DNA from: Enterobacter huaxiensis
GTDB taxonomy: Bacteria; Pseudomonadota; Gammaproteobacteria; Enterobacterales; Enterobacteriaceae
Direction of reading: 5' to 3'
Length of the DNA: 64,000 nt
Assembly: GCF_003594935.2 (NCBI RefSeq)
Contig: NZ_CP043342.1
Coordinates: forward strand, 3,596,001 to 3,660,000
Shown here: positions 1 to 9,867 of the stretch, piece after piece
Position numbering within the stretch: the stretch's first letter is position 1
Layout of the letters: the number at the start of each line of letters is the position of its first letter
The notes under the pieces: model-generated
Told to the model about the DNA's origin: nothing
The model's input: only the letters and a program-made list of their open reading frames with translations
Databases searched by the model: none
Position numbers and translations under genes: made by a program

Positions 1-70
1 CGGTCAGGGATATTACTGGCCCTCCTGGACATGGCCGGAGGACTAAGCGGCCATCGCTGAGAGGGAAGCT

Positions 71-787
71 ATGCGAATGACAGTGCGCCGTTACAGGCGG
101 CGTCGTACAGGAAGTGATTCACTGGGATTTACGCACTCGCCATTTGCTCCGCCTTTTTTCGATCGCCTCGAATTTTTGAGCCAGTCTATCAACCAGACTC
201 GCAAAACCGATGCGCCTTTTATCATTTTGGTTACTGAGGATAACTTCCTGCGTTCGGGCCTCCTGAACGGGCAATCGCCATTGAGCAATTGCAGTGACTA
301 CAACACCCTGAAAAGCGCGCTCGGTGCCCTGAATCACTGGCCCTTAGCCCGGCTGGTGGTGGATATCGATTGCCGGGCGTCAAGGCTTATCGACATGCTG
401 GACCAGCTGAGAAGGCAGAGCCTTTATCCGCCCTACCTGAAACCGCATCTGCTCGTCCGGGCAGATGATTACGACACCCGCCTTTTTTGTCGCGCCTCCG
501 GCCCTTTCAACGTGCTGGAGCGGCAGCTCACCGCCCCGGCACTGCAGCAAAGTCTTCTGGAGCCCACCCACCCACCGGGTTCCGACAAAGAGTGGTTCTC
601 CCGCAGCGAGTGGCCTGTTTTGCAAGATCTCTCGCGGGGGCACTCGCTGAAGCAGATCGCCCTACGGCATAATCGCCCCTACAACCGCATTATTTATCGA
701 CTCAGCTGCATTCTGGCAAAGCTTGGGTTAAGCCATCGGCAGGAGCTGCTGCATCTTCTCAATAACCTTTCAGACTTCGCTCGTTAG
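71..787 (+). CDS. fimY: FimY-like regulator of type 1 fimbriae
   Basis: This 238-residue protein is probably the FimY-type activator that works with FimZ to switch on the fim operon. The C-terminal part (about residues 178-235) reads as a LuxR-type helix-turn-helix, with a stretch beginning FSRSEWPVLQDLSRG and ending in an LGLSHRQELL helix. The N-terminal part has no recognisable receiver motif. The first ATG (71) has a GAGAGG ribosome site just upstream; a second ATG lies two codons on. Codon 9 is AGG, and codons 114-115 are a tandem AGA-AGG (410-415). In Salmonella, fimY translation is known to depend on the rare arginine tRNA FimU, so this codon use is notable. Position beside fimZ and fimF supports the call. 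The assignment is by resemblance to Salmonella FimY and by context. Confidence 0.75.
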   Translation: MRMTVRRYRRRRTGSDSLGFTHSPFAPPFFDRLEFLSQSINQTRKTDAPFIILVTEDNFLRSGLLNGQSPLSNCSDYNTLKSALGALNHWPLARLVVDIDCRASRLIDMLDQLRRQSLYPPYLKPHLLVRADDYDTRLFCRASGPFNVLERQLTAPALQQSLLEPTHPPGSDKEWFSRSEWPVLQDLSRGHSLKQIALRHNRPYNRIIYRLSCILAKLGLSHRQELLHLLNNLSDFAR

Positions 788-1597
788 CGCCCCACTAACT
801 CCTTAATTCCTAAACACCTTTAAGAAATTACTTACCGCCAATGTTAATTTTATGTTTAATTTTAACAATTTCACTCATTTTATAACTATTCCTAATTCAG
901 GAACTTAAACCACGCTAAATGCTAAGAAAAGCCTTAATACCAGTACTTTACACCGTGCGTTACGCGCCTGGTTAATGCGTTAATAAAATGATAACGATGT
1001 ATTAGCAGGCATTATTGCTGTATTGACAGGAAAGCCGTTGCAGGCCATCCAGCATATCCTGCTGCCCTTAGTTAAGATTTTTCTCAGAAGTCGAGAGGCT
1101 TTCAGATGAAGGTAACGCGCAGGATTGGCGAAGATTTACGCTACCGCTGCCTGCAGGCGACTGGATTGACGGTGCTGATTTTTTTAACAATTAATCAACA
1201 TATAGTGATATCGTTTATTTTTTGTTATTACATAAAGATGAAAGATTGCATAAAAACAAATAACAGGACATTTCAGCTAAATTTAAAATAATCATCATTA
1301 CGATCCAGTAGATAATAATCAACAACCCTCTCAGATTAATTTACAGGCTTTTCGGAGAATGCTTACGCGGTATAATAAGACGCGTTGCAAAGTTGAATAA
1401 GAAAAACCTTTTTTGCCATCATCAGCTCAATGAGTTATCCACGCTGCGGCATAGATTTCATCACTACGTTAACAAGGATGCTTTCGCTCTTTCCAGGGAA
1501 ATACCACCGTATAAGGATCTGCATAATTATCCTTCCGGCTTTTCGAGAGTTTTAACAAAACTCAGCATAACGCTTTTAACAATCTGAGGCATAAAAA
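788..1597. other. Long AT-rich fimY-fimZ intergenic region
   Basis: These 810 bases separate fimY from fimZ and are much richer in A and T than the flanking genes. An inverted repeat TTCCT-AATTC-AGGAA lies at 889-903. A 61-codon reading frame at 1106-1291 has a plausible ribosome site and is listed separately. Another frame at 1393-1587 starts with TTG and looks like chance. The region presumably holds the fimZ promoter and regulatory sites; I could not pick out a convincing -35/-10 pair. The sequence just before fimZ provides a GAGG ribosome site at about eight bases from its ATG. Confidence 0.6.
1106..1291 (+). CDS. Possible 61-residue small membrane protein (uncertain)
   Basis: A short frame with an ATG preceded at seven bases by GAGAGG (1093-1098). 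The middle of the product is strongly hydrophobic, running from GLTVLIFL to ISFIFCYYI, and would make one membrane segment; the ends are basic and polar. I recognise no family. It lies in AT-rich intergenic DNA, where hydrophobic frames arise by chance, so the ribosome site is the only positive evidence. Confidence 0.2.
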   Translation: MKVTRRIGEDLRYRCLQATGLTVLIFLTINQHIVISFIFCYYIKMKDCIKTNNRTFQLNLK

Positions 1598-2230
1598 ATG
1601 AAACCGGCATCCGTTATCATTATGGACGAACATCCTATCGTCAGAATGTCGATAGAAGTCCTGCTACAGAAAAATAAAAACATCATCGTCAAACTCAAGT
1701 CTGGTGATAGTCACGAAGTGCTTGATTGCATACGTAACCATACGATCGACCTGGTGATCCTCGATATCGAAATGACAGGCACTGACGGGTTCTCATTACT
1801 TAAGAGAATCAGGAACTTAAATAAAGAGATCAAAGTTCTTTTCTTGTCGTCAAAATCAGAGTCTTTCTATGCCGGGCGCGCCATTCGTGCAGGCGCCAAT
1901 GGCTTTGTCAGCAAGCGAAAAGATTTGGGCGAGATCTACAATGCGGTCGAGATGATACTCACCGGTTATTCGTTCTTCCCTTCAGAAACGCTGAGCTTTA
2001 TAAATCATCTGGGCTCACGAACGGGGGCTGAGGTGGATATGCCGTTATCAAATCGCGAGGTCACGGTTCTGCGCTATCTGGCGAACGGATTATCAAACAA
2101 GGAGATTGCCGATCAGTTATTATTAAGCAACAAAACAATCAGCGCGCACAAATCCAATATCTATTCCAAGCTGGGTGTGCAGAGTATTGTTGAATTAATT
2201 GATTACGCGAAGGCACACGAGTTGCTATAA
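1598..2230 (+). CDS. fimZ: FimZ response regulator of type 1 fimbriae
   Basis: FimZ is a NarL/FixJ-type response regulator that activates transcription of fimA in Salmonella. The 210-residue product has a receiver domain (about residues 4-120) with the acidic pair D10-E11, the phospho-acceptor D56 in LVILDIEM and a late lysine in GFVSKRKD. A LuxR-type DNA-binding domain follows at about 146-205 (SNREVTVLRYLANGLSNKEI). Length matches the family. The gene converges on fimF and shares a strong hairpin with it. No sensor kinase gene is visible nearby, as in the known fim loci. Confidence 0.93.
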   Translation: MKPASVIIMDEHPIVRMSIEVLLQKNKNIIVKLKSGDSHEVLDCIRNHTIDLVILDIEMTGTDGFSLLKRIRNLNKEIKVLFLSSKSESFYAGRAIRAGANGFVSKRKDLGEIYNAVEMILTGYSFFPSETLSFINHLGSRTGAEVDMPLSNREVTVLRYLANGLSNKEIADQLLLSNKTISAHKSNIYSKLGVQSIVELIDYAKAHELL

Positions 2231-2239
2231 CCTGAAATC

Positions 2240-2271
2240 ACTCCCTGCAACTTATATGAGTTGCAGGGAGT
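2240..2271. terminator. Shared hairpin between fimZ and fimF
   Basis: A perfect 13-bp stem (ACTCCCTGCAACT at 2240-2252 and its complement at 2259-2271) with a six-base TATATG loop lies in the 51 bases between two convergent genes. There is no long T-run on either side, so it may act as a bidirectional terminator or as an RNA 3'-end stabiliser. Confidence 0.7.
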
Positions 2272-2281
2272 GCAGTCAGTT

Positions 2282-2806
2282 CTAATTATAATTAATCATA
2301 AAGGTGGCGTCGGCATCGGCTTTGCCTGGCTGGGGGTTATCTGCGGTAGCAATATAATTAGCATAAAATGACAGCTCTGCATTTCCTTCAGCATCAACCG
2401 CCACGTCCTGACTGGCCTGCTGCAGCGCCAGGCGCGTTTTATCCCTGTCTCGGATCTCCACGGCCACGTTGCTGGCGGCGCTGGCGTCATTCAGCGCCAG
2501 CAGGCTGCTGTCGCTCCCGTCCGCTTTTCCCGAAAACGTGACGGAGGCAGACCCGGGCGGGCAGCCGGTAAGCCTGAGCGAAAAGGGCATAGCCTGGGTG
2601 CGGCTGCCCGCCGTGCGAAGCTGTTTCGTCGGCCAGGTGCCCAGCGGAACGGTTTTGTCGCTGTCGCTGCCCTCTGCCACACAGGTAAAATCGACAATGT
2701 TGCCGTACATCTGGATATTGATTTCACCCAGTGCCGTCGCGGCATGCGAGCTAGTATGAAGCATCAACAGTGCGACCGCAGAAAAGTACCTGCTCCAGTT
2801 GTGCAT
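2282..2806 (-). CDS. fimF: FimF-type minor fimbrial subunit
   Basis: A 174-residue pilin of the chaperone-usher family. A signal peptide ends near SSHAATALG. The mature part has the paired cysteines of pilin folds (in FTCVAEG and TGCPPG) and ends in the beta-strand motif ATFMINYN, with the penultimate tyrosine recognised by the chaperone. It is the last gene of the fim operon, nine bases after fimH, with a strong GGAGGGGAG ribosome site immediately before its ATG. By position it is the adaptor or tip-fibrillum subunit FimF. Confidence 0.85.
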   Translation of the reverse strand: MHNWSRYFSAVALLMLHTSSHAATALGEINIQMYGNIVDFTCVAEGSDSDKTVPLGTWPTKQLRTAGSRTQAMPFSLRLTGCPPGSASVTFSGKADGSDSSLLALNDASAASNVAVEIRDRDKTRLALQQASQDVAVDAEGNAELSFYANYIATADNPQPGKADADATFMINYN

Positions 2807-2815
2807 CTCCCCTCC

Positions 2816-3826
2816 TTAATCGTAATCCACACGCAAGTAGCCGCGCGAGGTGAAGCGCCCTTCAGAAGGCTTATTACCCGTGACACTGACCGGCCAAACC
2901 CTGATACCCACCTGAGCCTGCGCGCTGTCGTCAAGGCGGAACGGAATTTTACTGGACAGGCTATTAGGCGTGAGCGGCGCCCCACTTTCGTTAGCGACCA
3001 CAAACCCAAGGTCTTTGTTATCCGACACCAGCGCATTCCCCTGCACTTTGTCGCTATCCGCTTCAATACGCATCGTCAGATAGGCATTGGCTTCCACGTT
3101 TGTGCATTTAATGGCGATAGTTTTACTTTGCGGCGAGACTTTTTGCGGACGGTTTCCGGCACCTGCATCGCTGAACAAGGACGCCCGGATGTCACCGAAA
3201 TCAAATTCCACTATCTGGCCCGCGTTTATTGCACAGCTCTGCGGAACCTGAATCGTCCCGCTGTAGCTGATGGAGTAAACCTCTGTACTGAGAGGATCGG
3301 ATGATGTGGTCGTCACATAGACGCTAAACATCTTCTGCGGCGGGATCACCACCATGTTGATAAACCGCCGCGTCACCCTCAGCCGAAAGACCAGCTTCGA
3401 ATCGGTTACCGGAAAAGCTTTGTTGTTTGGTACGTTGGGATGTTGGCCCATCTGAATATATTTGGCTGGCGGATAAAACGTGCCGGCGAAGTCATCATGG
3501 ATCTGCATCGCACCGTCGAGATAGTCATTGAGCTGTACGTACTTATAGTTATCTATCTCCGTGGTAACCGGCAGATCGGTAACATAGCTGCGCATGGTGG
3601 ATTTGCCGCTGGTTCCTTTAGGGCAAATGGCGTTTACGCCCACCAGCCCCGATTTTTGCGCCAGGGTGACAATTTCCCCCGGTTTATTGTTGGAGCTATT
3701 AAATACGTTTGAGAGATCGTAGGAAATGTCTTTCGCCACGCCAGTCGAATTTTGACAGACCGTTGCCCAGGCGGGCATCGAGCTGCAAAGCAGAGCGAGG
3801 CTCACCAGATTGCGGTAAATGCTCAT
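2816..3826 (-). CDS. fimH: FimH-type tip adhesin
   Basis: A two-domain adhesin of 336 residues at the tip of type 1 fimbriae. After a signal peptide (cleavage near MPAWATVCQ) comes an N-terminal lectin domain of about 165 residues, then a pilin domain starting near SGTIQVPQSCAIN and ending in YLRVDYD. In known type 1 fimbriae the lectin domain binds mannosides. The sequence is clearly diverged from E. coli FimH, so specificity cannot be assumed. I chose the ATG at 3826, preceded by AGGAATTCAACG, over an earlier one at 3850 that would overlap fimD and place eight polar residues ahead of the signal peptide. Confidence 0.88.
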   Translation of the reverse strand: MSIYRNLVSLALLCSSMPAWATVCQNSTGVAKDISYDLSNVFNSSNNKPGEIVTLAQKSGLVGVNAICPKGTSGKSTMRSYVTDLPVTTEIDNYKYVQLNDYLDGAMQIHDDFAGTFYPPAKYIQMGQHPNVPNNKAFPVTDSKLVFRLRVTRRFINMVVIPPQKMFSVYVTTTSSDPLSTEVYSISYSGTIQVPQSCAINAGQIVEFDFGDIRASLFSDAGAGNRPQKVSPQSKTIAIKCTNVEANAYLTMRIEADSDKVQGNALVSDNKDLGFVVANESGAPLTPNSLSSKIPFRLDDSAQAQVGIRVWPVSVTGNKPSEGRFTSRGYLRVDYD

Positions 3827-3839
3827 CGTTGAATTCCTG

Positions 3840-6401
3840 TTAGCGTTCACAGCTTACCCCCGCTAGCGTGATGGCCTGGTTCAGGCTCTCAGGCGGTAAA
3901 TGATAGAGGGCTCGGCACTGGGATTGCATTCCATTACCCCACTGAATGAGCAACTCGCCTTTCAGCGGTAGCCCGCTCAGGTAAATTTGCCCGTCATCCC
4001 CCACCATGCTGGTAACGCCGCTTTGGGTTTCACGCACCACCGCGCCAAACGGCACGGGCTGGCCATCGCGCTTCACCGTCAGCAGCGCGCGCACGCCAAT
4101 GCGGGTATCGAAGCTGGCGCGAACCAGCGCCCCTTTCGTTGGCACCACGCTGCTGACGTTGTTCTCAATATCGGTGTTGTTGCTCATGGTGTTGGTATCC
4201 AGCGCTACGCGGTTGTAGCGGTACACCGTGGCATACGGCATCACCGCGTAGCCCCGCCAGTCGGTTTTCACCCCGGTCTGGTTTTCGACGCTCACGCCCG
4301 ACGCTCCCGGTGCCTTAATCAATACGTTGGTATCTCCCAGCGGCTGGCTGAAGGTCACGCCGTCGGAATGCCCCACCACGCCGCCAGAAAGCTGCCAGTT
4401 AAGATCGTGCTGGTCGCGCGCGTAGTTGTAGCCGACCCCCAGCGTGCCGTAGGTGGCCTGCCAGTTTGCGCTGGCGCTGCCGCTTGCCCCGTTGTTGCTG
4501 GCATGCCCCTGCGTCACGCTGTAGCTCAGGTTGCGGTCCTGCAGCAGGGTGCCGCTGACGCCGGTTTGCCAGCTGGTATCCCCGTCGCTGTTGCGGCTGG
4601 CGGATGCCGTGGCGTAGGCCCGGTCAATCGCGCTGTCCCTGCGGTAGCCGTGCCGGGTAAAGAGGCTGAACGGCACGGAGACGTTAACCGACGCGATCCT
4701 GTCCGTTCCGTCGATGCCGACAGATTTGTTCCACGACCAGGAGAGGGAATAGCTGATCCCCTGCACGCCGCCCGCGTAGCCCAACTGATACCAGACGTTC
4801 GACTCGCTGGTGCCCCAGTAGCTTTGCTGGCTGCCCGACACGTAGACCGAGCCGTAATCCCCCAGCGACTGGGAGATATTGAGCTGGAAACGCCCTTTTT
4901 TATTCCACGTCAGGTTGTGATAGCTCTGGACGTCCGGCACGCCGTCATCGTCCTTGCTGTCGCCATACTGGTAGCCCTCCATGGAGCGCCAGGCCACGTC
5001 GTCGAGGGTGTAAAATCCTTTCGTGGAATAGCGATAGCCCAGCAGCTGGAAGTTGGTCCCGAAGCCGTTGAGCGATTTTGCGTAGAGAAAACGCAGCGAT
5101 TGCCCCTCATGACGGCTGTCGTCAGCAAGCTGGCTGCGGGCGTGGGTGAGGTCGAGCGAGACGGCGCCCCAGTCACCGAGGTTTTTCCCGGCACCGATCG
5201 CCAGCGCGGTGTAGCGCGACGCCAGCTGCGTGCCGCCGTACAGGGTATAGCCGTCTGCCAGGCCGGCAATCATCGTGCCCTGGGTAAAGAACGGCGTGTC
5301 CTGCTCGCTGTTGCCGCTGCGGTAGTCGCCCGCGACCAGGTCGTATTTCCAGCGGCCTTCGCGCTGCAGGAGCGGCACGGTGGAGTACGGCACGGTATAG
5401 CGCTGCGGGCTGCCGTCTTTCTCTTCGACCGTTACCTCGAGGTCACCGCTCGAAGAGGTTGGGTTCAGGTCGGTAATGGCAAAGGCGCCGGGCTGCACAT
5501 AGCTCTGGTAGATGACGTAGCCGTTCTGGCGGATCACCACTTTGGCAGGCGTACGGGCGATACCGCGCACGGTCGGCGCGTAGCCCTGCATGCTGTCCGG
5601 GTACATGCTGTCGGAGGAGAAAAGCCGCCCGCCGCGGAAGCCGAGGCTGTCGAAAACATCGTTGCCGGTGTTGCTGTCGCCGAGCACCAGCTCGCTTTTC
5701 AGAGGGATAACGGTACGCTGTGCCCAGGTGCCAATGTTCTGCCAGTCGCTGTGGCGCTGGCCGTTGCTTTGGGTGTAGCGCCACGAACCGTTATTGCGCA
5801 GGCGCCAGGCACCGTAGTTCAGCCCGCTCTGCAGGTTAAGATAGTAACTGTCGTCGTCGCTCCCCCGGTTACCGGTGAAGCTGTAGTTTACCAGGGCAGC
5901 GGGTATCCCTTCATCCCACTGCTCAGGCGGGATGTAGCCCCGGGCGCTGTTCTGCATCGCCACCTGCGGCAGGCTGACGTTCAAACGCTGCGACGCGAAG
6001 TTGAAGACCGTTTCGCTTCCCGGTATAGCCTCGGTCAGCGGCACACAGGTTTCGCCCTGCACGTTTGCCAGCGCAGGGAAGGCGGCGATATTGACGCCAA
6101 AGCGATCGAGCATCCCGCGCGTAATGCACGGCGACAGACCGCCAGCTACCGGCGGCGTATCGTCAGCCTGCTCGAAGCGTACGTCCTGGGTACCGATAAA
6201 CTCATCGTTACGCCAGATATCGACGCGGTAGACGCCCGGCGCCTGCTGGTACCCTTTCTCAAAACGCGACAAATCCGCCACGCTGGCGGCGTCATCGGAT
6301 AAAAAGGCCGGGTTGAAGTAGCTTTCACCCCAGCCGGCGTGCGGCCAGAGCGTTGTCATCAGTGCCAGTGCAACCGGGCAGTAACGCCATTGAGTGTTCA
6401 T
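3840..6401 (-). CDS. fimD: FimD outer-membrane usher
   Basis: The 853-residue usher forms the outer-membrane pore through which chaperone-bound pilins are assembled. After a signal peptide ending near HAGWGESYF, the N-terminal chaperone-binding domain begins [20 protein letters not shown]. Then come the 24-strand barrel with its plug ([20 protein letters not shown] region) and C-terminal domains ending in a [11 protein letters not shown] stretch with a paired cysteine. Length fits the family. The ATG at 6401 is preferred; a GTG at 6419 overlapping the fimC stop would add six residues and is possible. It lies between fimC and fimH with minimal spacing, as expected of one transcript. Confidence 0.95.
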   Translation of the reverse strand: MNTQWRYCPVALALMTTLWPHAGWGESYFNPAFLSDDAASVADLSRFEKGYQQAPGVYRVDIWRNDEFIGTQDVRFEQADDTPPVAGGLSPCITRGMLDRFGVNIAAFPALANVQGETCVPLTEAIPGSETVFNFASQRLNVSLPQVAMQNSARGYIPPEQWDEGIPAALVNYSFTGNRGSDDDSYYLNLQSGLNYGAWRLRNNGSWRYTQSNGQRHSDWQNIGTWAQRTVIPLKSELVLGDSNTGNDVFDSLGFRGGRLFSSDSMYPDSMQGYAPTVRGIARTPAKVVIRQNGYVIYQSYVQPGAFAITDLNPTSSSGDLEVTVEEKDGSPQRYTVPYSTVPLLQREGRWKYDLVAGDYRSGNSEQDTPFFTQGTMIAGLADGYTLYGGTQLASRYTALAIGAGKNLGDWGAVSLDLTHARSQLADDSRHEGQSLRFLYAKSLNGFGTNFQLLGYRYSTKGFYTLDDVAWRSMEGYQYGDSKDDDGVPDVQSYHNLTWNKKGRFQLNISQSLGDYGSVYVSGSQQSYWGTSESNVWYQLGYAGGVQGISYSLSWSWNKSVGIDGTDRIASVNVSVPFSLFTRHGYRRDSAIDRAYATASASRNSDGDTSWQTGVSGTLLQDRNLSYSVTQGHASNNGASGSASANWQATYGTLGVGYNYARDQHDLNWQLSGGVVGHSDGVTFSQPLGDTNVLIKAPGASGVSVENQTGVKTDWRGYAVMPYATVYRYNRVALDTNTMSNNTDIENNVSSVVPTKGALVRASFDTRIGVRALLTVKRDGQPVPFGAVVRETQSGVTSMVGDDGQIYLSGLPLKGELLIQWGNGMQSQCRALYHLPPESLNQAITLAGVSCER

Positions 6402-6415
6402 CGCCCTGACTCTTC

Positions 6416-7108
6416 TCACAGGTTGACGCTACGCGCCGGCGTGATAGCGCCGTAATCGTTCACGCTCTGCCAGGAGAGCGTTCCGCTCGCTGCGGAAGGC
6501 AGCACCTGCTGCGCCGAGTTTTTCGGGGCGATCATCAGGTTGTCGAGGGTTTTCCCGCCGAGCTGCAGGTTGACCAGCGTGACGTAATAGGGCGAAGCGT
6601 TGCTGACTTTGAGATGGTTCCCGACGCGTTCAAAACGCAGCTGAGAGAGCGCCTCTTCCGGTGGCATCGAAAGGTTAGCCGGGCGCACAAACAGCTTGAT
6701 GCGTGACAGAATAGCCAGCTGCAGGACGTTGTTTCCCTCCTGCTGCGATTTGCTTACCGACGGGATCGCCTTCACGTTCATGTAAAACAGCGACTCGTGG
6801 TCCGCGGGCAGCGCCGGTCCCGCATAAATGATACGCAGCGTGTTCTCGCTGTCCGGTTCACTCACAAACAGCGGCGGCGTGACGGCAAAGGTTTTCTCCT
6901 TTTGCCCGTTGGCATTTTCAATCCACGCGTTAATTAAATAGCGTTCTTTCTTATTACTGTTGGTAATCGCCAGCGATGTCTGTTTTGCCTCCGCCGGATA
7001 AATAACGCGCGTGGCGCCCAGCGCAATTCCGCCCGACGCGTTTGCGCAGGCCGAGACCATCATCAGAATAAAAGATAAAAATATTGCAGGTTTAATTAGG
7101 GTGTTCAT
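6416..7108 (-). CDS. fimC: FimC periplasmic pilus chaperone
   Basis: A 230-residue PapD-type chaperone that folds pilins by donor-strand complementation and hands them to FimD. A signal peptide precedes [14 protein letters not shown], the typical start of the first immunoglobulin-like domain with its conserved arginine. The FYMNVKAIP strand and SRIKLFVRP are family hallmarks, followed by a second domain. The start is either ATG 7108 or the adjacent GTG 7111; AAAGG upstream suits either. The stop overlaps the possible GTG of fimD. Confidence 0.95.
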   Translation of the reverse strand: MNTLIKPAIFLSFILMMVSACANASGGIALGATRVIYPAEAKQTSLAITNSNKKERYLINAWIENANGQKEKTFAVTPPLFVSEPDSENTLRIIYAGPALPADHESLFYMNVKAIPSVSKSQQEGNNVLQLAILSRIKLFVRPANLSMPPEEALSQLRFERVGNHLKVSNASPYYVTLVNLQLGGKTLDNLMIAPKNSAQQVLPSAASGTLSWQSVNDYGAITPARSVNL

Positions 7109-7142
7109 CACAACCGTACCTTTAATAATATGTTCTCAGGCG

Positions 7143-7685
7143 TCAGGGATAAATCAACGTAAACCAGACATCCGACTGAATATTGCCCGGCACAAGGTGT
7201 TCGGAAATCGCCCGGTAGCGAGCGCTGAAATGAAACGCCAGCTCGTGGGTATCAATGGGCAACCAGCTGACCGCCGTGGCGTTCGGGATAATCTGACGCT
7301 GCTGCTCGTCGAAGAGCGCCAGCCCAACGCCGCTGCTGACAGGGGTTTCACCTGGCCGCGATGTCGCCAGGAAAACCTGCGGATCTTCTGCTGGCGTGAC
7401 GCCCTGAAACTGAATCCCCACGGTGCGCGAAACGTCCACGCTGCAGTCCAGCAGCCGCACGGTAAACGGCACATTCACCGTTGAAAAACTGCCGACCCCG
7501 GAAAAGGCGTTGGTGCGGTACTGCCCCATGTCGACGCGCATATTCTGGCTGTCCGGCGCAACGGCGCAGCCGCCGTTGACCAGTTCCCCTCTCAGGTGAA
7601 CCTTGCCGCCGTCGATTACCACGGTATGTGCGTTTACCGCTGAGGCAATCGCAAGGGCAAAAAACAGTATCCCAGTCCTTGTCAT
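7143..7685 (-). CDS. fimI: FimI fimbrial subunit
   Basis: A 180-residue pilin-like protein lying between fimA and fimC, the place of fimI in Salmonella and E. coli. It has a signal peptide (cleavage near AVNAHTV), a first cysteine in NGGCAVAPD, a second in RLLDCSVD, and a C-terminal FTLIYP strand. It resembles FimA in the block around GQYRTNAF but is clearly diverged. FimI is thought to be a minor or terminating subunit; that role is taken from other species. Confidence 0.88.
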   Translation of the reverse strand: MTRTGILFFALAIASAVNAHTVVIDGGKVHLRGELVNGGCAVAPDSQNMRVDMGQYRTNAFSGVGSFSTVNVPFTVRLLDCSVDVSRTVGIQFQGVTPAEDPQVFLATSRPGETPVSSGVGLALFDEQQRQIIPNATAVSWLPIDTHELAFHFSARYRAISEHLVPGNIQSDVWFTLIYP

Positions 7686-7754
7686 CCTTCGTTCCCGGCA
7701 TTAGCGATTAAAAGACCTCCTCCCTGAGGTCGACCACATCCCTGTACTCAGGCA

Positions 7755-8318
7755 TTACTCGTATTTCATTACGAAGGTAGCGTCAGCGTTCGCCTGGCCT
7801 GGTTCGGTAGTCGCAGCGGTCGCTTTATAGCGTGCGGTGAAGTTCAGGGTGTTGGTCCCTTCAATCAGGCTCTGTGCGGCAGAGAAAGTCGCACCGTCTG
7901 GGGTCAGGACGCTGGACTTGCTGTCGAGGATCTCGATACCCACGCCTTTCGCGGTGTTGTCGTTGTTGCCGGAGGTTACCGCCAGCAGGGTTTTATCGGT
8001 CGCGTCGATCTGACCGGTGAACGCAACGGCAGCCGTTTTCGCAACCAGCGGATCGCAATCGTTCAGTTCAATGGTGAACGGAATATTGGAGGTGGTGTCA
8101 CCCACTTTGGTGAATTTCGCAGTACGGTACTGGCCAAGCTTAACGGTCTGCTCGGAGGAGTCAGTATTTACTGAACACGCGGCATTCACTAATTCACCTT
8201 TAAAGTGCACGGTACCGCCATTAACGGAAACCGGCGTGGTGGTATCATCTGCATGAGCGGCGCCCGCGACCAGGGCCAGAGAAGCAATGACGGTAGATGC
8301 AATATTGCTGAATTTCAT
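7755..8318 (-). CDS. fimA: FimA major type 1 pilin
   Basis: The major rod subunit, 187 residues with a signal peptide ending AGAAHADD. The mature pilin shows the donor-strand and disulfide pattern of type 1 pilins: [17 protein letters not shown] with the first cysteine, ELNDCDP with the second, and a C-terminal [11 protein letters not shown] good AAAGGA ribosome site precedes the ATG. It is the first gene of the operon, so the 310 bases upstream hold the promoter that FimZ would control. No invertible fimS-like switch or fimB/fimE recombinase gene is present in the window. Confidence 0.95.
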   Translation of the reverse strand: MKFSNIASTVIASLALVAGAAHADDTTTPVSVNGGTVHFKGELVNAACSVNTDSSEQTVKLGQYRTAKFTKVGDTTSNIPFTIELNDCDPLVAKTAAVAFTGQIDATDKTLLAVTSGNNDNTAKGVGIEILDSKSSVLTPDGATFSAAQSLIEGTNTLNFTARYKATAATTEPGQANADATFVMKYE

Positions 8319-8628
8319 GTCTATTCCTTTAAAATGTAAATAACCCTTCCCGTGAATTATCGGGAATAAGAAATATGTTCAATTGATAAATTGAAGGCTT
8401 ATTTCGGAGGAGATAAAGTAGCCTATGGATGTATTTTTAAATATGTCAAAACGCTGCGATTTACCCAGGGCACATCCTAAACCGCCCTAGGAAATTGACC
8501 ATGCGATAGGAAGGGCTTTTGAGGTCCCTTTTCGAAATCTCGCAAAGGGTGACTGACAGCGGCGCTCGCTTCTGACAAAATATAGGCAATCCCCCCTTTC
8601 GAACGTTACAGACGGAATCTTCTCTCTG
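8319..8628. promoter_or_regulatory. Divergent fimA-folD control region
   Basis: These 310 bases carry the start regions of fimA (leftward) and folD (rightward). The fimA side is AT-rich. A short hairpin TTCCCG (8347-8352) and CGGGAA (8361-8366) lies in the expected fimA leader. The folD side is richer in GC. I could not assign -35/-10 elements with confidence, and no coding frame here looks real. Confidence 0.5.
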
Positions 8629-9495
8629 ATGGCAGCAAAGATTATTGACGGTAAAACGATTGCGCAGCAGGTGCGCTCTGAAGTTGCGGAAAAAGTGAAG
8701 GCGCGTACAGCGGCCGGAAAACGCGCTCCCGGGCTGGCCGTTGTGCTGGTTGGCAGCAACCCGGCATCGCAGATTTATGTCGGCAGCAAACGCAAAGCGT
8801 GTGAAGAGGTGGGGTTCGTCTCCCGCTCTTACGATTTGCCGGAAACCACCAGCGAAGCGGAACTGCTGGAACTTATTGACACCCTGAATGCCGACAGCGC
8901 GATCGACGGTATTCTGGTTCAGCTGCCGCTGCCTGCGGGCATCGACAACGTGAAGGTACTGGAGCGTATTGCGCCGGACAAAGACGTGGACGGTTTCCAC
9001 CCGTACAACGTTGGCCGCCTGTGCCAGCGCGCGCCGCGTCTGCGTCCGTGCACGCCGCGCGGCATCGTTACGCTGCTGGAACGCTATAACATCGATACTT
9101 ACGGCCTGAACGCCGTGGTAATTGGCGCATCCAACATCGTTGGCCGCCCGATGAGCATGGAGCTGCTGCTGGCCGGCTGCACCACCACCGTGACCCACCG
9201 CTTCACCAAAAACCTGCGTCACCACGTCGAAAATGCGGACCTGCTGATCGTCGCGGTCGGTAAGCCGGGCTTTATTCCAGGCGAGTGGATTAAAGAAGGC
9301 GCGATTGTCGTGGACGTGGGTATTAACCGTCTGGAAAACGGCAAAGTGGTTGGCGACGTGGTGTACGAAGACGCCGCCGCGCGCGCGTCTTACATTACCC
9401 CGGTTCCGGGCGGCGTAGGCCCGATGACCGTAGCAACATTAATTCAGAATACCTTGCAGGCGTGCGAGGAATACCACGACGTAGAGGACGCGTAA
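8629..9495 (+). CDS. folD: FolD methylenetetrahydrofolate dehydrogenase/cyclohydrolase
   Basis: A bifunctional cytosolic enzyme that interconverts 5,10-methylene-, methenyl- and 10-formyl-tetrahydrofolate, using NADP. The 288-residue sequence is close to E. coli FolD along its whole length. Visible features are the catalytic K54 in [13 protein letters not shown], the QLPLPAGID loop, the dinucleotide-binding [10 protein letters not shown] region and the PGGVGPMT signature near the C-terminus. The ribosome site is weak. The stop is one base from the start of ybcJ, so the two are probably co-transcribed. Confidence 0.98.
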   Translation: MAAKIIDGKTIAQQVRSEVAEKVKARTAAGKRAPGLAVVLVGSNPASQIYVGSKRKACEEVGFVSRSYDLPETTSEAELLELIDTLNADSAIDGILVQLPLPAGIDNVKVLERIAPDKDVDGFHPYNVGRLCQRAPRLRPCTPRGIVTLLERYNIDTYGLNAVVIGASNIVGRPMSMELLLAGCTTTVTHRFTKNLRHHVENADLLIVAVGKPGFIPGEWIKEGAIVVDVGINRLENGKVVGDVVYEDAAARASYITPVPGGVGPMTVATLIQNTLQACEEYHDVEDA

Positions 9496-9496
9496 G

Positions 9497-9709
9497 ATGG
9501 CCACTTTTTCATTAGGCAAACACCCGCACGTTGAGCTGTGCGACCTTCTCAAACTGGAAGGCTGGAGCGAAAGCGGCGCGCAGGCGAAAATCGTTATCGC
9601 CGACGGGCGGGTATTGGTCGACGGCGCGGTGGAAACCCGCAAGCGCTGCAAGATTGTCGCGGGCCAGACCGTGAGCTTTGAAGGACAGAGCGTGACCGTG
9701 ACGGCCTGA
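9497..9709 (+). CDS. ybcJ: YbcJ S4-domain RNA-binding protein
   Basis: A 70-residue protein made up almost entirely of an S4-like RNA-binding fold, with the typical LLKLEGWSESGAQAKIVI helix pair and VLVDGAVETRKRCKI strand. E. coli YbcJ is a small RNA-binding protein of uncertain role, thought to be connected with the ribosome. The start follows the folD stop after one base. A TGATGCCCTCACCC-type repeat begins five bases after the ybcJ stop. Confidence 0.93.
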   Translation: MATFSLGKHPHVELCDLLKLEGWSESGAQAKIVIADGRVLVDGAVETRKRCKIVAGQTVSFEGQSVTVTA

Positions 9710-9720
9710 GCCGTTTGATG

Positions 9721-9754
9721 CCCTCACCCTAACCCTCTCCCACCGGGAGAGGGG
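9721..9754. repeat. Palindromic CCCTCACCC-type repeat, copy 1
   Basis: CCCTCACCCTAACCCTCTCC leads into a short palindrome CTCTCCCACCGGGAGAG. It follows ybcJ directly. The TGATG just before it is shared with other copies. One of six loci in the window carrying this element; it may serve as the folD-ybcJ terminator. Confidence 0.85.
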
Positions 9755-9867
9755 ATAAAATCCCCCTCCCCCCATCACGGTTATTTATCGATCAACTTCA
9801 AACAATCACTCTTTCATCTGAAGAAATGTGAAATTTAAGTTGCGCGGAATTCATGCTTTCATCACGA

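Noticed and set aside
1393..1587. 64-codon frame with a TTG start before fimZ
   Set aside because: No ribosome site, no domain, and it ends in the fimZ leader; looks like chance in AT-rich DNA.
3987..6302. Very long open frame (771 codons) antisense to fimD
   Set aside because: It lies wholly within the well-supported fimD gene, has no ribosome site or recognisable domain, and reflects GC-rich codon bias on the opposite strand.
1..8318. Phase-variable fim promoter switch as in E. coli type 1 fimbriae
   Set aside because: No inverted repeats flanking a fimA promoter segment and no fimB/fimE-type recombinase gene were found; the regulators present are of the FimZ/FimY kind.
8461..9225. Open frame of 254 codons antisense to folD and its upstream region
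   Set aside because: Overlaps folD for most of its length and has the composition of a shadow frame.
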